DNA from: Allopusillimonas ginsengisoli
GTDB taxonomy: Bacteria > Pseudomonadota > Gammaproteobacteria > Burkholderiales > Burkholderiaceae_B
Reading direction: 5' to 3'
NCBI GenBank assembly: GCA_005239165.1
Contig: RAPG01000010.1
Coordinates: 124,001 to 188,000, forward strand
DNA length: 64,000 nt
Shown one piece after another: positions 1-8,323 of this stretch. A program made the translations under genes and the position numbers. Every line of letters begins with the position of its first letter. Within the stretch, counting starts at the first letter, position 1. The notes under the pieces are model-generated. The model was not told where the DNA came from, did no database searches, and saw nothing but the letters and a program-made list of their open reading frames with translations.

Positions 1-45
1 GCAAAAGTTTAAGCGGCGAGATCGCGCCATCGGGAAAGCATCGCT

Positions 46-1218
46 TCAAAATGGAGAACCCGGCCGGTTGGGTGCATTGGCAATCACTGTCAGCCCCCCA
101 CCTGTAACCGCTCCGGCCACCAGCATGTAGCGCCAGATTTCGTCGGTTCCTTCAACCAGAGAGCCCAGATAGGTGAGCGCAGCATTGTCTGTAAGAGCCG
201 TCAGGGCGGTAGCTCCCCAATACAGCACAATCGGGGAAAGGCCAGCGAGCAACTCTTGCAACCACCACTTCTGCAGCCCTCCCAGTACGACCAAACCGGC
301 AAGGAAAAAACCCACCATCAGGCCTTCGCGAATCAGCAGCGCGTTCTGGTAACGGCTATATGCATGAGCATAGCCAATGAACAGCATTAGCAGACCGAGG
401 AAAATCGGGGCATGGTGAGCCGACAGCACGATGCCCACCAGGAAAAGTACGTGCACACCAATAACGGTAAGCGGAACGGGCGGGCGGACCTTGCTTCCCT
501 CTTCAACTGGCGCAGCGCCAAGCGATCCGTCCAGCAGATGCTTGCGGGAAATAAGGGTAAGCAGGCTGGCATTGATGACGACAGCGGCTGCAGCACGCCA
601 GCCGAAATGCGTTGCCATGTAGGCAGTATCCCAGCCAAATGTGCTCGCGACCATGAGCACTGGCGGCGCGGCATAAGCGGTAAGCACACCGCCTATTGAT
701 ATGTTCACGAACAGCACGCCCAGGGTCAGGTATTTAAAGCCAGCCTGGCCTGGCCTGCTGAAATAGGCATCGCGTAAAAGCAATGCGGCAAGCGTCATGG
801 CGGCAGGTTCGGTAATAAACGACCCAGCCAGCGGCACGAACGTCATGGTGACAAAAAACATGGCCAGTGCATTGGGCATGGGCATAATGCGCGCAATGCC
901 CTTTACGGCCATGTTGACCAGCTCGATGATGGGCCGGCTGGCGGCGACAACCATAATGGCGAATACGAAAGCGGGCTCGGTAAAGTCGCGGGTATCGACG
1001 TAGGCGACCATCTCATCCACATTCACCAACATGGCCATGCCGAACAGCATGACGCACGCCCACACACCAAACACTGCCTCAACCTCTGACAGCATGTGCC
1101 AAAGCCCTGAATGCGGACCTTTGCGGTTGGCCAGGCGAGCGAAAAAGGGCACGGAAAAAGTGTGGATGATGGCAATCGCAAAAAGTGCGCTCGCCACATA
1201 TTCGATAATACTTGTCAT
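46..1218 (-). CDS. Putative Na+/H+ antiporter, frameshifted near its 3' end and cut by the window edge
   Basis: Integral inner-membrane protein with about ten hydrophobic segments, resembling the 'putative Na+/H+ antiporter' family (Pfam Na_H_antiport_3), which is inferred to exchange sodium for protons. The conserved patch ending NAPN is present at the end of the open frame. In this sequence the frame then reads RPGSPF and stops at position 46. One base earlier or later the minus strand would read NPAGFSILKR...FPDGAISPLKLL, the normal continuation of this family, up to the window edge at base 1. A single missing C (GG instead of GGG at 66-67 on the plus strand) explains this. The gene therefore probably extends beyond the window. 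Start is ATG at 1218 with only a weak GGAAG upstream. Family assignment rests on remembered motifs. Confidence 0.75.
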   Translation of the reverse strand: MTSIIEYVASALFAIAIIHTFSVPFFARLANRKGPHSGLWHMLSEVEAVFGVWACVMLFGMAMLVNVDEMVAYVDTRDFTEPAFVFAIMVVAASRPIIELVNMAVKGIARIMPMPNALAMFFVTMTFVPLAGSFITEPAAMTLAALLLRDAYFSRPGQAGFKYLTLGVLFVNISIGGVLTAYAAPPVLMVASTFGWDTAYMATHFGWRAAAAVVINASLLTLISRKHLLDGSLGAAPVEEGSKVRPPVPLTVIGVHVLFLVGIVLSAHHAPIFLGLLMLFIGYAHAYSRYQNALLIREGLMVGFFLAGLVVLGGLQKWWLQELLAGLSPIVLYWGATALTALTDNAALTYLGSLVEGTDEIWRYMLVAGAVTGGGLTVIANAPNRPGSPF

Positions 1219-1275
1219 CTTCCAGTCTTTTTTTTACTAATAAGGCAAAAAGCCACTTATCAAAAAGGCGCTGTC

Positions 1276-2277
1276 TCAGAGGGGCAAGACAGTGCCCGCA
1301 AGTGCAGCCACAATCAACATTACACCGACCGTAATGTTTGCGCGAAACAGCATAAAACTGCGGTCTGGGCGACCAAGATCAAAAACACTGATCTGCCAGG
1401 CAAAATGCGCACCTATGGCAGCCACCACTACGTAATAGGGCCAGTTCATGCCCATGTCGTAGCCGCCCCACAACCACAGGATCACCGTGGCTGCATAAAA
1501 ACCGCCTATCCAGGCCCGCCCGTTTTCACCAAAACGCATGGCCGCAGAACGCAGCCCAAGCTTGAGATCATCGCGCAGATCTACATACGCGTACACCGAA
1601 TCGTACCCGACTTGCCACAATACTGCGCCCAGCCACAAGGCGATCGCTCCCATAGGCACGCTATTTTGCGTGTCAGACCAGGCCATAAGCATGCCCCAGT
1701 TAAACCCTATACCCAGCACAACTTGCGGCCAGTATGTAAAACGCTTGCACAGAGGGTAGACAATGACAATGGGCACCAGGGCCACCGCCAGCCACCGGCT
1801 ATAGTTGTTGAGCGCGAGCAATAACAAGGCGCAAACGGCAAGCTGGGCGAATACAAACCACAGGGCATTTTTCAGGCTGAGCTGACCGCTGGTCAGCGGG
1901 CGAAACCGAGTGCGCTCAACCTGACTATCAAAGTTGCGGTCAAAAATATCATTAAAACAGCAGCCTATGCCCCGCATGAGCAAGGCGCCCAGAGAAAAAA
2001 TAACCAGACGAAACAAAGTAGGCCAGCCATCAGCCGCCTGGACCAGCGCCGCCAGACAAGGCAGCAGCGTAAGCCAGGTGCCTACAGGCCGGTCCAGACG
2101 GCAAAGCCGGGCATAAGGCCCCCACGAACGCGGCAGCCAGCGTTCTACCCAGTCATCAGGCCTCATGTCGGCGAGGTCTGGCGTGCCAGGAGCCCGGTCG
2201 ACAGGACGCTGATGTGAAGAGTTACTGGAAAAAGTCATTACCAAATAGCGAAGATTGCCAATACGCACAAGGCGCAT
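1276..2277 (-). CDS. ubiA: 4-hydroxybenzoate polyprenyltransferase UbiA
   Basis: Membrane prenyltransferase that attaches the polyprenyl tail to 4-hydroxybenzoate, the second step of ubiquinone synthesis. Both Asp-rich magnesium-diphosphate motifs are visible: NDIFDRNFD at residues 109-117 and YVDLRDD at about 231-237, the latter corresponding to the family's DxxxD. Multiple transmembrane helices fill the rest. At 333 residues it is longer than the usual 290 because of an N-terminal extension of about 40 residues. The ATG at 2277 has AAGG five bases upstream and lies 15 bp after the aminotransferase stop; an in-frame ATG at 2238 is a second candidate. It probably shares a transcript with the upstream aminotransferase. 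Confidence 0.95.
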   Translation of the reverse strand: MRLVRIGNLRYLVMTFSSNSSHQRPVDRAPGTPDLADMRPDDWVERWLPRSWGPYARLCRLDRPVGTWLTLLPCLAALVQAADGWPTLFRLVIFSLGALLMRGIGCCFNDIFDRNFDSQVERTRFRPLTSGQLSLKNALWFVFAQLAVCALLLLALNNYSRWLAVALVPIVIVYPLCKRFTYWPQVVLGIGFNWGMLMAWSDTQNSVPMGAIALWLGAVLWQVGYDSVYAYVDLRDDLKLGLRSAAMRFGENGRAWIGGFYAATVILWLWGGYDMGMNWPYYVVVAAIGAHFAWQISVFDLGRPDRSFMLFRANITVGVMLIVAALAGTVLPL

Positions 2278-2292
2278 ATTGCGCCTTGTGGT

Positions 2293-3492
2293 TTAACTTT
2301 GTTTGATGAGCTCGCCCAGAATGGCGATGCCCTCACGGATTTTTGCTTCAGAGACGGTAACAAAACTGAGCCTGAATGTATTATCTTGTCGCCCTTCACC
2401 CGCAAAAAACGGTGCGCCGGGCACAAAAGCCACATTGCGGGCAACTGCCTGTTCAAGCAACTTGCTGCCATCAATATGCGCTGGCAGGGTTATCCAAATG
2501 AACATGCCACCATCGGGCTTTGTCCAGGAACAGGTATCGGGGAAGTGCTCTTCAATGGCATCAAGCATGTAACCGCACTGCTCTTTATAGAGCTGTCGCA
2601 CAACCGGCAAATGGGTATCAAGAAAGCCATCTTTAATGGTTTCGTACACAGCCATCTGCGTGAGCGACGCTGTATGCAGATCGGTAGCCTGCTTGATCTG
2701 CACCAGCTTTGAAATAATACGACGCGGCGCCACGATATAACCCAGACGCAGACCAGGCGCGAGCACCTTTGAAAATGAACCCAGACGAATAACCGTCGCG
2801 CCCGCAGCCCGCCCCAGCCCCAATAAACCCGGCAATGGCTCGCCCGCATAGCGGAGCTCACCATAGGGGTCGTCTTCAATAATAGGCACCTGCAGCGCCG
2901 CACATCGCTCGACCAATGCCTTGCGTCGCTCAAGGCTTAGCGTACGCCCGGTTGGATTGTGAAAATTAGGCAGCGCGTAAATGAATCGCGCCCCCGCGGC
3001 TGTTTCAGGTGTAAGGCTCTCGGGGATGAGGCCACCTTCGTCAGTAGGCACCGACTGATACGCAGGCTCAAACAGCGAGAACGACTGCAGCGCTCCCAGA
3101 TAACTGGGTGCCTCGACCAGCACTTTGCTGCCCGGATCGATAAACAGCTTGCCCAGCATATCAAGCGCCTGCTGCGAACCCGAGACAATAAGCACCTCGT
3201 CTGGCGACACATCGTCGGCGCCAGAATGCTTGAGATCTTGCGCTACCCAGGCACGCAGCGGCGCATAACCCTCAGTGGGGCCATATTGCAGCGCCGACTC
3301 GCCTTTGCTTTCAAGCACACGATTAAAAGCCTGCTTCATCGCCTCAATGGGGAACCCCTTGGGTGACGGAAGCCCCCCGGCAAATGAAATAATTTCAGGC
3401 CGTTCTGTAACCTTGAGAATTTCTCGAATGGTCGAGCTGGTTAGCTGCTGGGCGCGTTTGGAAAATGTGTAGGAATATGAGTACGAATCCAT
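2293..3492 (-). CDS. PLP-dependent aminotransferase (class I/II, 2-aminoadipate/aromatic type)
   Basis: Fold-type I aminotransferase of 399 residues. Visible landmarks are the substrate/PLP segments FAGGLPSP near residue 37, NPTG at 179-182, EDDPYGELRY at about 206 and the PLP-binding lysine K242 within GSFSKVLAPGLRLG. The overall pattern matches the LysN / 2-aminoadipate transaminase branch, related to the catalytic half of MocR regulators but without a DNA-binding domain. The exact amino donor cannot be read from sequence. It starts with ATG at 3492, preceded by AGG, and the N-terminus has an odd SYSYSY stretch. The ubiA start follows 15 bp after its stop, so the two are likely co-transcribed. 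Confidence 0.9.
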   Translation of the reverse strand: MDSYSYSYTFSKRAQQLTSSTIREILKVTERPEIISFAGGLPSPKGFPIEAMKQAFNRVLESKGESALQYGPTEGYAPLRAWVAQDLKHSGADDVSPDEVLIVSGSQQALDMLGKLFIDPGSKVLVEAPSYLGALQSFSLFEPAYQSVPTDEGGLIPESLTPETAAGARFIYALPNFHNPTGRTLSLERRKALVERCAALQVPIIEDDPYGELRYAGEPLPGLLGLGRAAGATVIRLGSFSKVLAPGLRLGYIVAPRRIISKLVQIKQATDLHTASLTQMAVYETIKDGFLDTHLPVVRQLYKEQCGYMLDAIEEHFPDTCSWTKPDGGMFIWITLPAHIDGSKLLEQAVARNVAFVPGAPFFAGEGRQDNTFRLSFVTVSEAKIREGIAILGELIKQS

Positions 3493-3582
3493 GATTCAAG
3501 CCTGAACGCCCCAAGAAAGCGCATAAAAAGAGAATCCGCTAGATTACCGCAAGTCGCGCCAAAATGCAGCGAAATGCAAGCC

Positions 3583-3714
3583 CTAACGGCGCCCATCACC
3601 TCCCGCCTTGCGACGGTCACGCCGCACAATCCGCATCAGCCACCAGAAAAGCGAAGCCGAGCACCCCAGCCCGAATACAAAAATACCCACCGCGATCCAT
3701 TCGCCTGTCGTCAT
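3583..3714 (-). CDS. Small single-pass membrane peptide, 43 aa
   Basis: Short frame starting ATG at 3714 with a strong GAGGGG ribosome-binding site six bases upstream, stopping with TAG at 3583. The product begins MTTGEWIAVG, has one hydrophobic helix (about residues 6-30, including VFGLGCSASLFWWL), and ends in a strongly basic tail (RIVRRDRRK...GDGRR). This layout predicts an inner-membrane peptide with the C-terminus in the cytoplasm. It stands alone between the Rieske oxygenase and the aminotransferase on the same strand. I do not recognise a function. The good ribosome site, the sensible topology and the lack of any overlapping gene argue for a real gene. Confidence 0.6.
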   Translation of the reverse strand: MTTGEWIAVGIFVFGLGCSASLFWWLMRIVRRDRRKAGGDGRR

Positions 3715-3776
3715 GCCACCCCCCTCGTTGTGCCTGCCACAAATTGATTCTAAGCCATAGGTGCGGCCGCAAGTAA

Positions 3777-4853
3777 TTAAAGCAACGCTTCTGCGCCCTT
3801 CATCCCGGTAGCTTGACTACCTGGCGTCACAGCCTGGTGCGTCTGCTCAGCGTCAATAAACTGCTGCAGCTTACGACGAAAGCGCAAAGGCCCGGCATCA
3901 AGCGGAAGATTCAGTTTAGAAGGACTTTTGGCCATGCCTGCCTGCACCGCCTCAAGCACAGCGCGATCTTCGGCAAACGCATCGCGCACATCCGCTGAAA
4001 ACTGGCTGGACACTTGCTCGTCATCAGGGCTGAAGTTACGCATCTGAAACCAGAAATAGCGTGTGGTGCTGTCATCGACCGGGGTCAGGAAATTGTAGGA
4101 GTCCATGAGAAACACATCATCATGGAAGGGCGCCGTTTCGCTGCCCTGCCCCGCCGGCTTGAAAATAGCGCGAATAATAGCTTGCGACGGAAAGCGAACC
4201 TCATACTGCTGCTTGCGGTCACAGCGGCCTTCAAACCGTACAAACTTGGTGTAAAACGGCGCCACCTCAACATCGCGCATCCACCGCGACACTGTGACGC
4301 CATGATCTGCCATGTCTATCTCCAGTGGGACGCCAATAATATCGGCATTACCAAAAGATGACTGATGTACCCACGAAACATGGGTAGGATCAAGCAGGTT
4401 ATCGGTCAGGTAAAGATAATTACAGTGCACTGTCATGGCGTCGCCACGGTTCATGCCCCATTGAGGATCACCCCAATGGTCAACCGTAACCATGTTTGCC
4501 GGGTCGGCTAGCGCGGCGTCGCCCATCCAGACCCACACAAAGCCGTACCGTTCCATACAGGCATAGCTGCGCACCACGGCGGCACTTGAAGGCCGTGCCA
4601 TGCCTGGTGAGTGGACACAGGCTCCTGAGCAGTCAAACACCAGCCCGTGGTAACCACATTCCACCGTGTCGCCCTTTAAGCGCCCCATGGAAAGCGGCAG
4701 TTTACGATGGAGACAGGCATCTTCAAGCGCGGCAACCTGACCATCTGACTTACGGTAAAGCACGATGTCTTCATTTAACATTTTCACAGCGTGCAAATCT
4801 CGGCCGACATTTTCAGCCAGCGCGGCCACATACCACGCGTTTTTCAAAAACAT
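3777..4853 (-). CDS. Rieske non-haem iron aromatic oxygenase, VanA-like
   Basis: Terminal oxygenase component of a two-component Rieske system of the vanillate O-demethylase type. The [2Fe-2S] ligands are C47/H49 (CLHR) and C66/H69 (CGYHG). The mononuclear iron site is NLLDPTHVSWVH, with H158, H163 and the bridging Asp155 just before. Start: ATG at 4853 has GGGGAG directly upstream and gives the typical MFLKNAWYVAA start; a longer frame reaching 4925 lacks support. Length 358 residues fits the family. No ferredoxin-reductase (VanB-like) gene lies next to it, so the electron donor must be encoded elsewhere. The substrate is probably a methoxylated aromatic acid or similar, which is an inference. 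Confidence 0.85.
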   Translation of the reverse strand: MFLKNAWYVAALAENVGRDLHAVKMLNEDIVLYRKSDGQVAALEDACLHRKLPLSMGRLKGDTVECGYHGLVFDCSGACVHSPGMARPSSAAVVRSYACMERYGFVWVWMGDAALADPANMVTVDHWGDPQWGMNRGDAMTVHCNYLYLTDNLLDPTHVSWVHQSSFGNADIIGVPLEIDMADHGVTVSRWMRDVEVAPFYTKFVRFEGRCDRKQQYEVRFPSQAIIRAIFKPAGQGSETAPFHDDVFLMDSYNFLTPVDDSTTRYFWFQMRNFSPDDEQVSSQFSADVRDAFAEDRAVLEAVQAGMAKSPSKLNLPLDAGPLRFRRKLQQFIDAEQTHQAVTPGSQATGMKGAEALL

Positions 4854-5267
4854 AGTTCTCCCCAGACAAAGAAATGTGCCAGTCCGGCGCGCTGGCAATT
4901 TGCCGGCGCGGGAACAATGAGGCATTCATGTAGCCATTTTAATGATTATTGTTGAAGGGCTATGAAATGCTGGCTTCCGATCCAACCCCTAATCCGTGTT
5001 TTCTTGTATTGAGAGATCAACCTAAGCTGCACATACAGCCAGAGCATGGCTGCTGGGTTCAAGCATCAGAGGGATGTTCGCCGTACGGGTGCTCAATATC
5101 GACAAAGAAAGATATGCAGCTTGCCCAGAGCATTCAACCGGAACGAGATCATCATGCAGAACTCATTAGCGTTGTAAGGATCACATGCTGGGCTCTAGTA
5201 ACCCATTTGCACGATACGGCGCCACATAGGCGCCGTATACAGCCCCCCCAGCCCTGGCGGGAAAGCC
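4854..5267. other. Gene-free stretch between the Rieske gene and the IclR regulator
   Basis: About 410 bp at the left border of the catabolic island. I find no convincing coding frame: a 117-codon plus-strand frame has no ribosome site and resembles nothing I know. The only structure seen is the perfect inverted repeat at 5214-5238, listed separately. The Rieske gene's promoter presumably lies near 4860-4950. Confidence 0.5.
5214..5238. terminator. Perfect 10-bp inverted repeat downstream of the IclR gene
   Basis: ATACGGCGCC at 5214-5223 and its exact reverse complement at 5229-5238 enclose the 5-base loop ACATA. It lies about 30 bp past the stop of the minus-strand iclR gene, where a terminator would be expected, but no T-run follows on either strand. 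It could instead be a protein-binding palindrome or an mRNA-stabilising hairpin. Confidence 0.45.
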
Positions 5268-6041
5268 CTAACCGCCAGGCAAATATCCGAGGCTGTGGCT
5301 GAGTCGACCGGCATGTTCAATCAAGGCTTGGCCCACTATCTTTTCCTGTGAGGGTTCAAAACGGTTACGCGGAATGGTGATGCAGACGGAACCAACAACC
5401 CGTCCGCTTGCATTGAAGAATGGTGCGCCTAGGCCGACGGATCCCGCGACGCGTTGTCCCGGGGTATATGCATAACCGCGTTGTCGGGTGAGCTCGAGAT
5501 CTGCATAGGTCGCCTCGTCAACCACCTCTCCGTTGACGTGCGAAGGCTCCGCCTTAGCAAGAATATCGTCTATTTCTGCTTGAGGCAGAAAAGCCAATAT
5601 GCTGCGCGCGGACGCACCCCAGGCCAGAGGAAGTGCTCTGTTTTCCTGAATGTCGTATCGCAGCAGTTGAGTGCCATGAACAACCTTCGTTATCGTATAG
5701 CGTCGCTCGCGCTCCAGATACAGGCATAGCATACTGCTCTCGTTAAATGAGGAAGTCAGCGAATGAAGTATGGGTTCAGCGAGGTCACCCACACTAGAAG
5801 AGCCTAATACCAACGACGATATTCGTACAAACTCTGCAGCGCAGTAATAGGTCTTGGTGGCGGCATTTCGGCCTATCAGACCCTCCTTGATGAGCAACGC
5901 AAGCAAACGATGAGTCGTCGATGGTGCAAGTGCTAGCTTGTCCGACAATGCCGTGAGCGTGAGATCGTTCTGGCTTTCCGCCATGACGCGCAGAAGGGCA
6001 ATGACGCGCGCCACTGTTCCGAGAGATTCGCTTGTTGCCAC
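5268..6041 (-). CDS. IclR-family transcriptional regulator of the catabolic island
   Basis: 257-residue regulator with an N-terminal winged helix-turn-helix (recognition region around LAPSTTHRLLALLIKEGL, residues 38-55) and a C-terminal IclR effector domain (about 80-250), including the closing IP(R)NRF...GQALIEHA pattern. Such proteins bind a small metabolite and act as repressors or activators. It starts with GTG at 6041 behind AGGTGA. The gene is divergent from the HIBADH-family dehydrogenase, and the shared 137-bp gap carries one of three copies of the 34-bp element that also precedes the thiolase and TRAP operons. It is therefore the best candidate for the island's controller, and it probably regulates itself. 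Confidence 0.93.
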   Translation of the reverse strand: MATSESLGTVARVIALLRVMAESQNDLTLTALSDKLALAPSTTHRLLALLIKEGLIGRNAATKTYYCAAEFVRISSLVLGSSSVGDLAEPILHSLTSSFNESSMLCLYLERERRYTITKVVHGTQLLRYDIQENRALPLAWGASARSILAFLPQAEIDDILAKAEPSHVNGEVVDEATYADLELTRQRGYAYTPGQRVAGSVGLGAPFFNASGRVVGSVCITIPRNRFEPSQEKIVGQALIEHAGRLSHSLGYLPGG

Positions 6042-6084
6042 ACTATCACCTATGGAGTTGCTGTTTATTTGCCGACGATAATAC

Positions 6085-6118
6085 CATCTAGCGGAAATGG
6101 CTTGCAGAGAATGGAATA
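6085..6118 (+). promoter_or_regulatory. Operator-like element, copy 1 (iclR / dehydrogenase divergent promoter)
   Basis: On the plus strand it begins CATC and contains CGGAAATGG (6092-6100) and GAATGGAA (6109-6116). Aligned without gaps to the copy at 16786-16819 read toward its gene, 23 of 34 positions agree; the matches cluster in the GGAA blocks. It ends 60 bp before the dehydrogenase start and 44 bp from the iclR start. A TACAAT at 6136-6141 downstream is a candidate -10. This is the most diverged of the three copies. Confidence 0.55.
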
Positions 6119-6157
6119 CTAGGCCCTGCTTTCGCTACAATGTGATCAATACTAGGC
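6115..6157. repeat. Direct repeat of AATACTAGGC, 33 bp apart
   Basis: AATACTAGGC occurs at 6115-6124 and again at 6148-6157. The 33-bp start-to-start distance is close to three turns of the helix, so both copies would face the same side of the DNA. They flank the candidate -10 (TACAAT, 6136-6141) of the dehydrogenase promoter. This may be a second regulator site or chance. Confidence 0.4.
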
Positions 6158-6178
6158 ATCGCACAGGGACATAGCAGC

Positions 6179-7087
6179 ATGACACACACCGTAGGGTTTA
6201 TAGGCTTAGGTCTGATGGGTTCGGCAATCGCAGAACAATATCTGCGTGCAGGCAACGAAGCACTAGTATTCGATCTTTCAACAGATGCAGTCCTTCGAAT
6301 GGTCAAACTCGGTGCACGTAGCACGGCTTCCCCACGCGATTTAGCCGATCAGGCATCCGTCGTCATCGCATGCCTGCCCTCGCCGGCGGCCAGTCATCAG
6401 GTGGCACTCGGCGACGATGGTGTCTGCCATGGCAAGGCCGTACGTATCTACATAGAAACCTCAACAATAGGCGTCCGCGCATGTCAGAACATCGCCGCAA
6501 CGCTGGCGAATCGAAGCATTCAACTGGTCGATGCCCCCGTCAGCGGCGGCCCGCGGGCGGCCCTACAAGGAAAACTCACTTCCATGGTTGCCACACCTGC
6601 CAGCACCTGGATAGAAGTCGAAAACATCATCAACGACTATAGCGGCAAGACTTTCCTGGTAGCCGAAAAGCCGGGGTTGGCACAAGCGTGTAAGCTGGTC
6701 AACAACGCCATGTCTTTAAGCACCCTGGCCTTGGCCTGCGAGACGATAGTATTTGGCGTTGCAGCAGGGCTAGATGCCAGCACTATGATAGATGTAATCA
6801 ACACAAGCTCGGGCCGCAGCGCGGCCACGCTGGATAAATTCCCCACATCAATTCTGACACGTCAGTTCGATTATGGGGCTTCCGTGCGGACGGCTGCAAA
6901 AGACCTTGATCTGTTCGTTCAGGAAGCCCAAGCCGTCGGCATGGACGTCTCAGGAGTACGTTGCATGGCTGATATCTGGAAAGGGGCGATGGAAACTGGC
7001 GATCCGGAACGCGACTTCACGTCATTGATCCGGGATTACGAAGCGCCTCTCGGCGTGATCGTAGGCAAAGGAAGCGAGTCTCCTTAA
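6179..7087 (+). CDS. 3-hydroxyisobutyrate dehydrogenase-family oxidoreductase
   Basis: 302-residue NAD(P)-dependent beta-hydroxyacid dehydrogenase. The N-terminal Rossmann motif is GLGLMG (G9, G11, G14); the substrate-binding DAPVSGGPRAA lies near residues 118-127; the catalytic lysine is K172 with N175 in CKLVNN. Relatives oxidise 3-hydroxyisobutyrate, reduce tartronate semialdehyde, or act on similar 2- or 3-hydroxyacids, so the substrate cannot be assigned. ATG at 6179 is preceded by GGGA. It is the only plus-strand gene of the island, transcribed divergently from iclR and overlapping the end of the CoA-transferase gene by 4 bp tail to tail. Confidence 0.9.
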   Translation: MTHTVGFIGLGLMGSAIAEQYLRAGNEALVFDLSTDAVLRMVKLGARSTASPRDLADQASVVIACLPSPAASHQVALGDDGVCHGKAVRIYIETSTIGVRACQNIAATLANRSIQLVDAPVSGGPRAALQGKLTSMVATPASTWIEVENIINDYSGKTFLVAEKPGLAQACKLVNNAMSLSTLALACETIVFGVAAGLDASTMIDVINTSSGRSAATLDKFPTSILTRQFDYGASVRTAAKDLDLFVQEAQAVGMDVSGVRCMADIWKGAMETGDPERDFTSLIRDYEAPLGVIVGKGSESP

Positions 7088-8310
7088 CTATCTACCGGAT
7101 CTTTCAATAGCACCGCCTTGATATCAACAAGGCCGCCCACCTTTACAGCGTCCAAGCCTAACCAGGCTTCGAGTACATCATACGTATTTTCGCCTAGCGC
7201 AGGCGGATAGCTGCCACTATCTTCATTGACGCCGATGAATTTAATCGGGTTACCCACAACATCTATTGCTGTGTCTTCGTCCTTCGACAGCTCCATGATC
7301 ATGCCGCGTCCACTCTCGCGCGCATCCGCTAAGGCCTCAGGAACTGTCTTGATTAGCGCGACAGGCACGCCGCTGGCAGCCAGTGGCTCTATCCATTCGG
7401 CCGCCGGTCGCGCAAGAAACGCCTTTTCCAGCAGTTCCCATAACGCCTCGCGATTTTCCAGGCGTCGGTCACCACTGGAGAACCGCGTGTCTGCGGACAG
7501 CTCTGGCAGCCCTAGAGCATCGCAAAGGCCACGCCACATCCGCTCAGTATTGGCAGTGATCACAAGCTCACGCCCATCTCCACCAACAAATGAGCGGTAG
7601 GTAGGAATGGAATCATGGCGCGCCGCCTGACGCTCAGGTGTGACGCCGGCGACGAGGGCATAGGTGCTCTGATACGACAGCATGGCGAGCTGACAGTCGA
7701 GCATCGATACATCGATGTGCCTTCCCACACCGCAGCGTTCGCGATCCGCGAGCGCTGCATTGATTGCGATCGCTGCATACATGCCTGCCACCATGTCACC
7801 GGCCGGGATGCCCAGTCGCACAGCAGGCCGCCCGGGCTCGCCAGTTAGGCTCATGACACCCGACAGCGCCTGCACGATCATGTCGTAAGCGGGACGGTCA
7901 CTCATTGGCCCGTCCTGTCCGAAGCCGCTTATAGACGCCCAGATCAGTCGGGGTGCCTCAGATCGTAGCGCCTCAGTATCCAGGCCAATGCGCCGTGCTA
8001 CGCCCGGTCGAAAATTCTCGACTACGACGTCGCAATTTTTGATCAAATTCTTGGCGAGAGCCAATCCTTCGGGCAATTTCATGTTGATGGCGATGCTTTT
8101 TTTGCTACGATTGATGCCTAAAAAATATGCGCTGTCATCTCCGACAAAATGAGGTGGGATATGTCGGCTAGAGTCTCCTTCCGGTGCCTCCAGCTTGACG
8201 ACATCGGCGCCCAAGTCGGCCAGTATTTGTGTACAAAACGGCCCAGACAGGAAGGTCGTCAAGTCCAGAATCCGGTAGCCTGCCAAAGGTTTACTGCCTG
8301 TAGCACTCAT
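7084..8310 (-). CDS. CaiB/BaiF family (class III) CoA-transferase
   Basis: Transfers CoA from an acyl-CoA donor to a carboxylic acid, or racemises an acyl-CoA, through an aspartyl-CoA intermediate. The nucleophilic Asp is about residue 143 in PAYDMIVQALSG. The N-terminus RILDLTTFLSGPFCTQILADLGADVVKLE and the NFRPGV motif are classic for the family. ATG at 8310 has AAGGAAG upstream and gives a 408-residue protein of normal length; a frame extending to 8394 would run into the thiolase gene. It is the last gene of the DUF35-thiolase-CoA-transferase operon, starting 13 bp after the thiolase stop. In this setting it most likely activates the pathway's acid as its CoA ester. Confidence 0.93.
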   Translation of the reverse strand: MSATGSKPLAGYRILDLTTFLSGPFCTQILADLGADVVKLEAPEGDSSRHIPPHFVGDDSAYFLGINRSKKSIAINMKLPEGLALAKNLIKNCDVVVENFRPGVARRIGLDTEALRSEAPRLIWASISGFGQDGPMSDRPAYDMIVQALSGVMSLTGEPGRPAVRLGIPAGDMVAGMYAAIAINAALADRERCGVGRHIDVSMLDCQLAMLSYQSTYALVAGVTPERQAARHDSIPTYRSFVGGDGRELVITANTERMWRGLCDALGLPELSADTRFSSGDRRLENREALWELLEKAFLARPAAEWIEPLAASGVPVALIKTVPEALADARESGRGMIMELSKDEDTAIDVVGNPIKFIGVNEDSGSYPPALGENTYDVLEAWLGLDAVKVGGLVDIKAVLLKDPVDS

Positions 8311-8323
8311 TATCACTGCTTCC

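Noticed and set aside
1111..1824. A 237-codon plus-strand frame opposite the antiporter and ubiA
   Set aside because: It lies antisense to two clear genes, has no family resemblance, and its length comes from the codon bias of ubiA on the other strand.
4949..5302. A 117-codon plus-strand frame between the Rieske and IclR genes
   Set aside because: No ribosome site and no family match; it ends antisense inside iclR.
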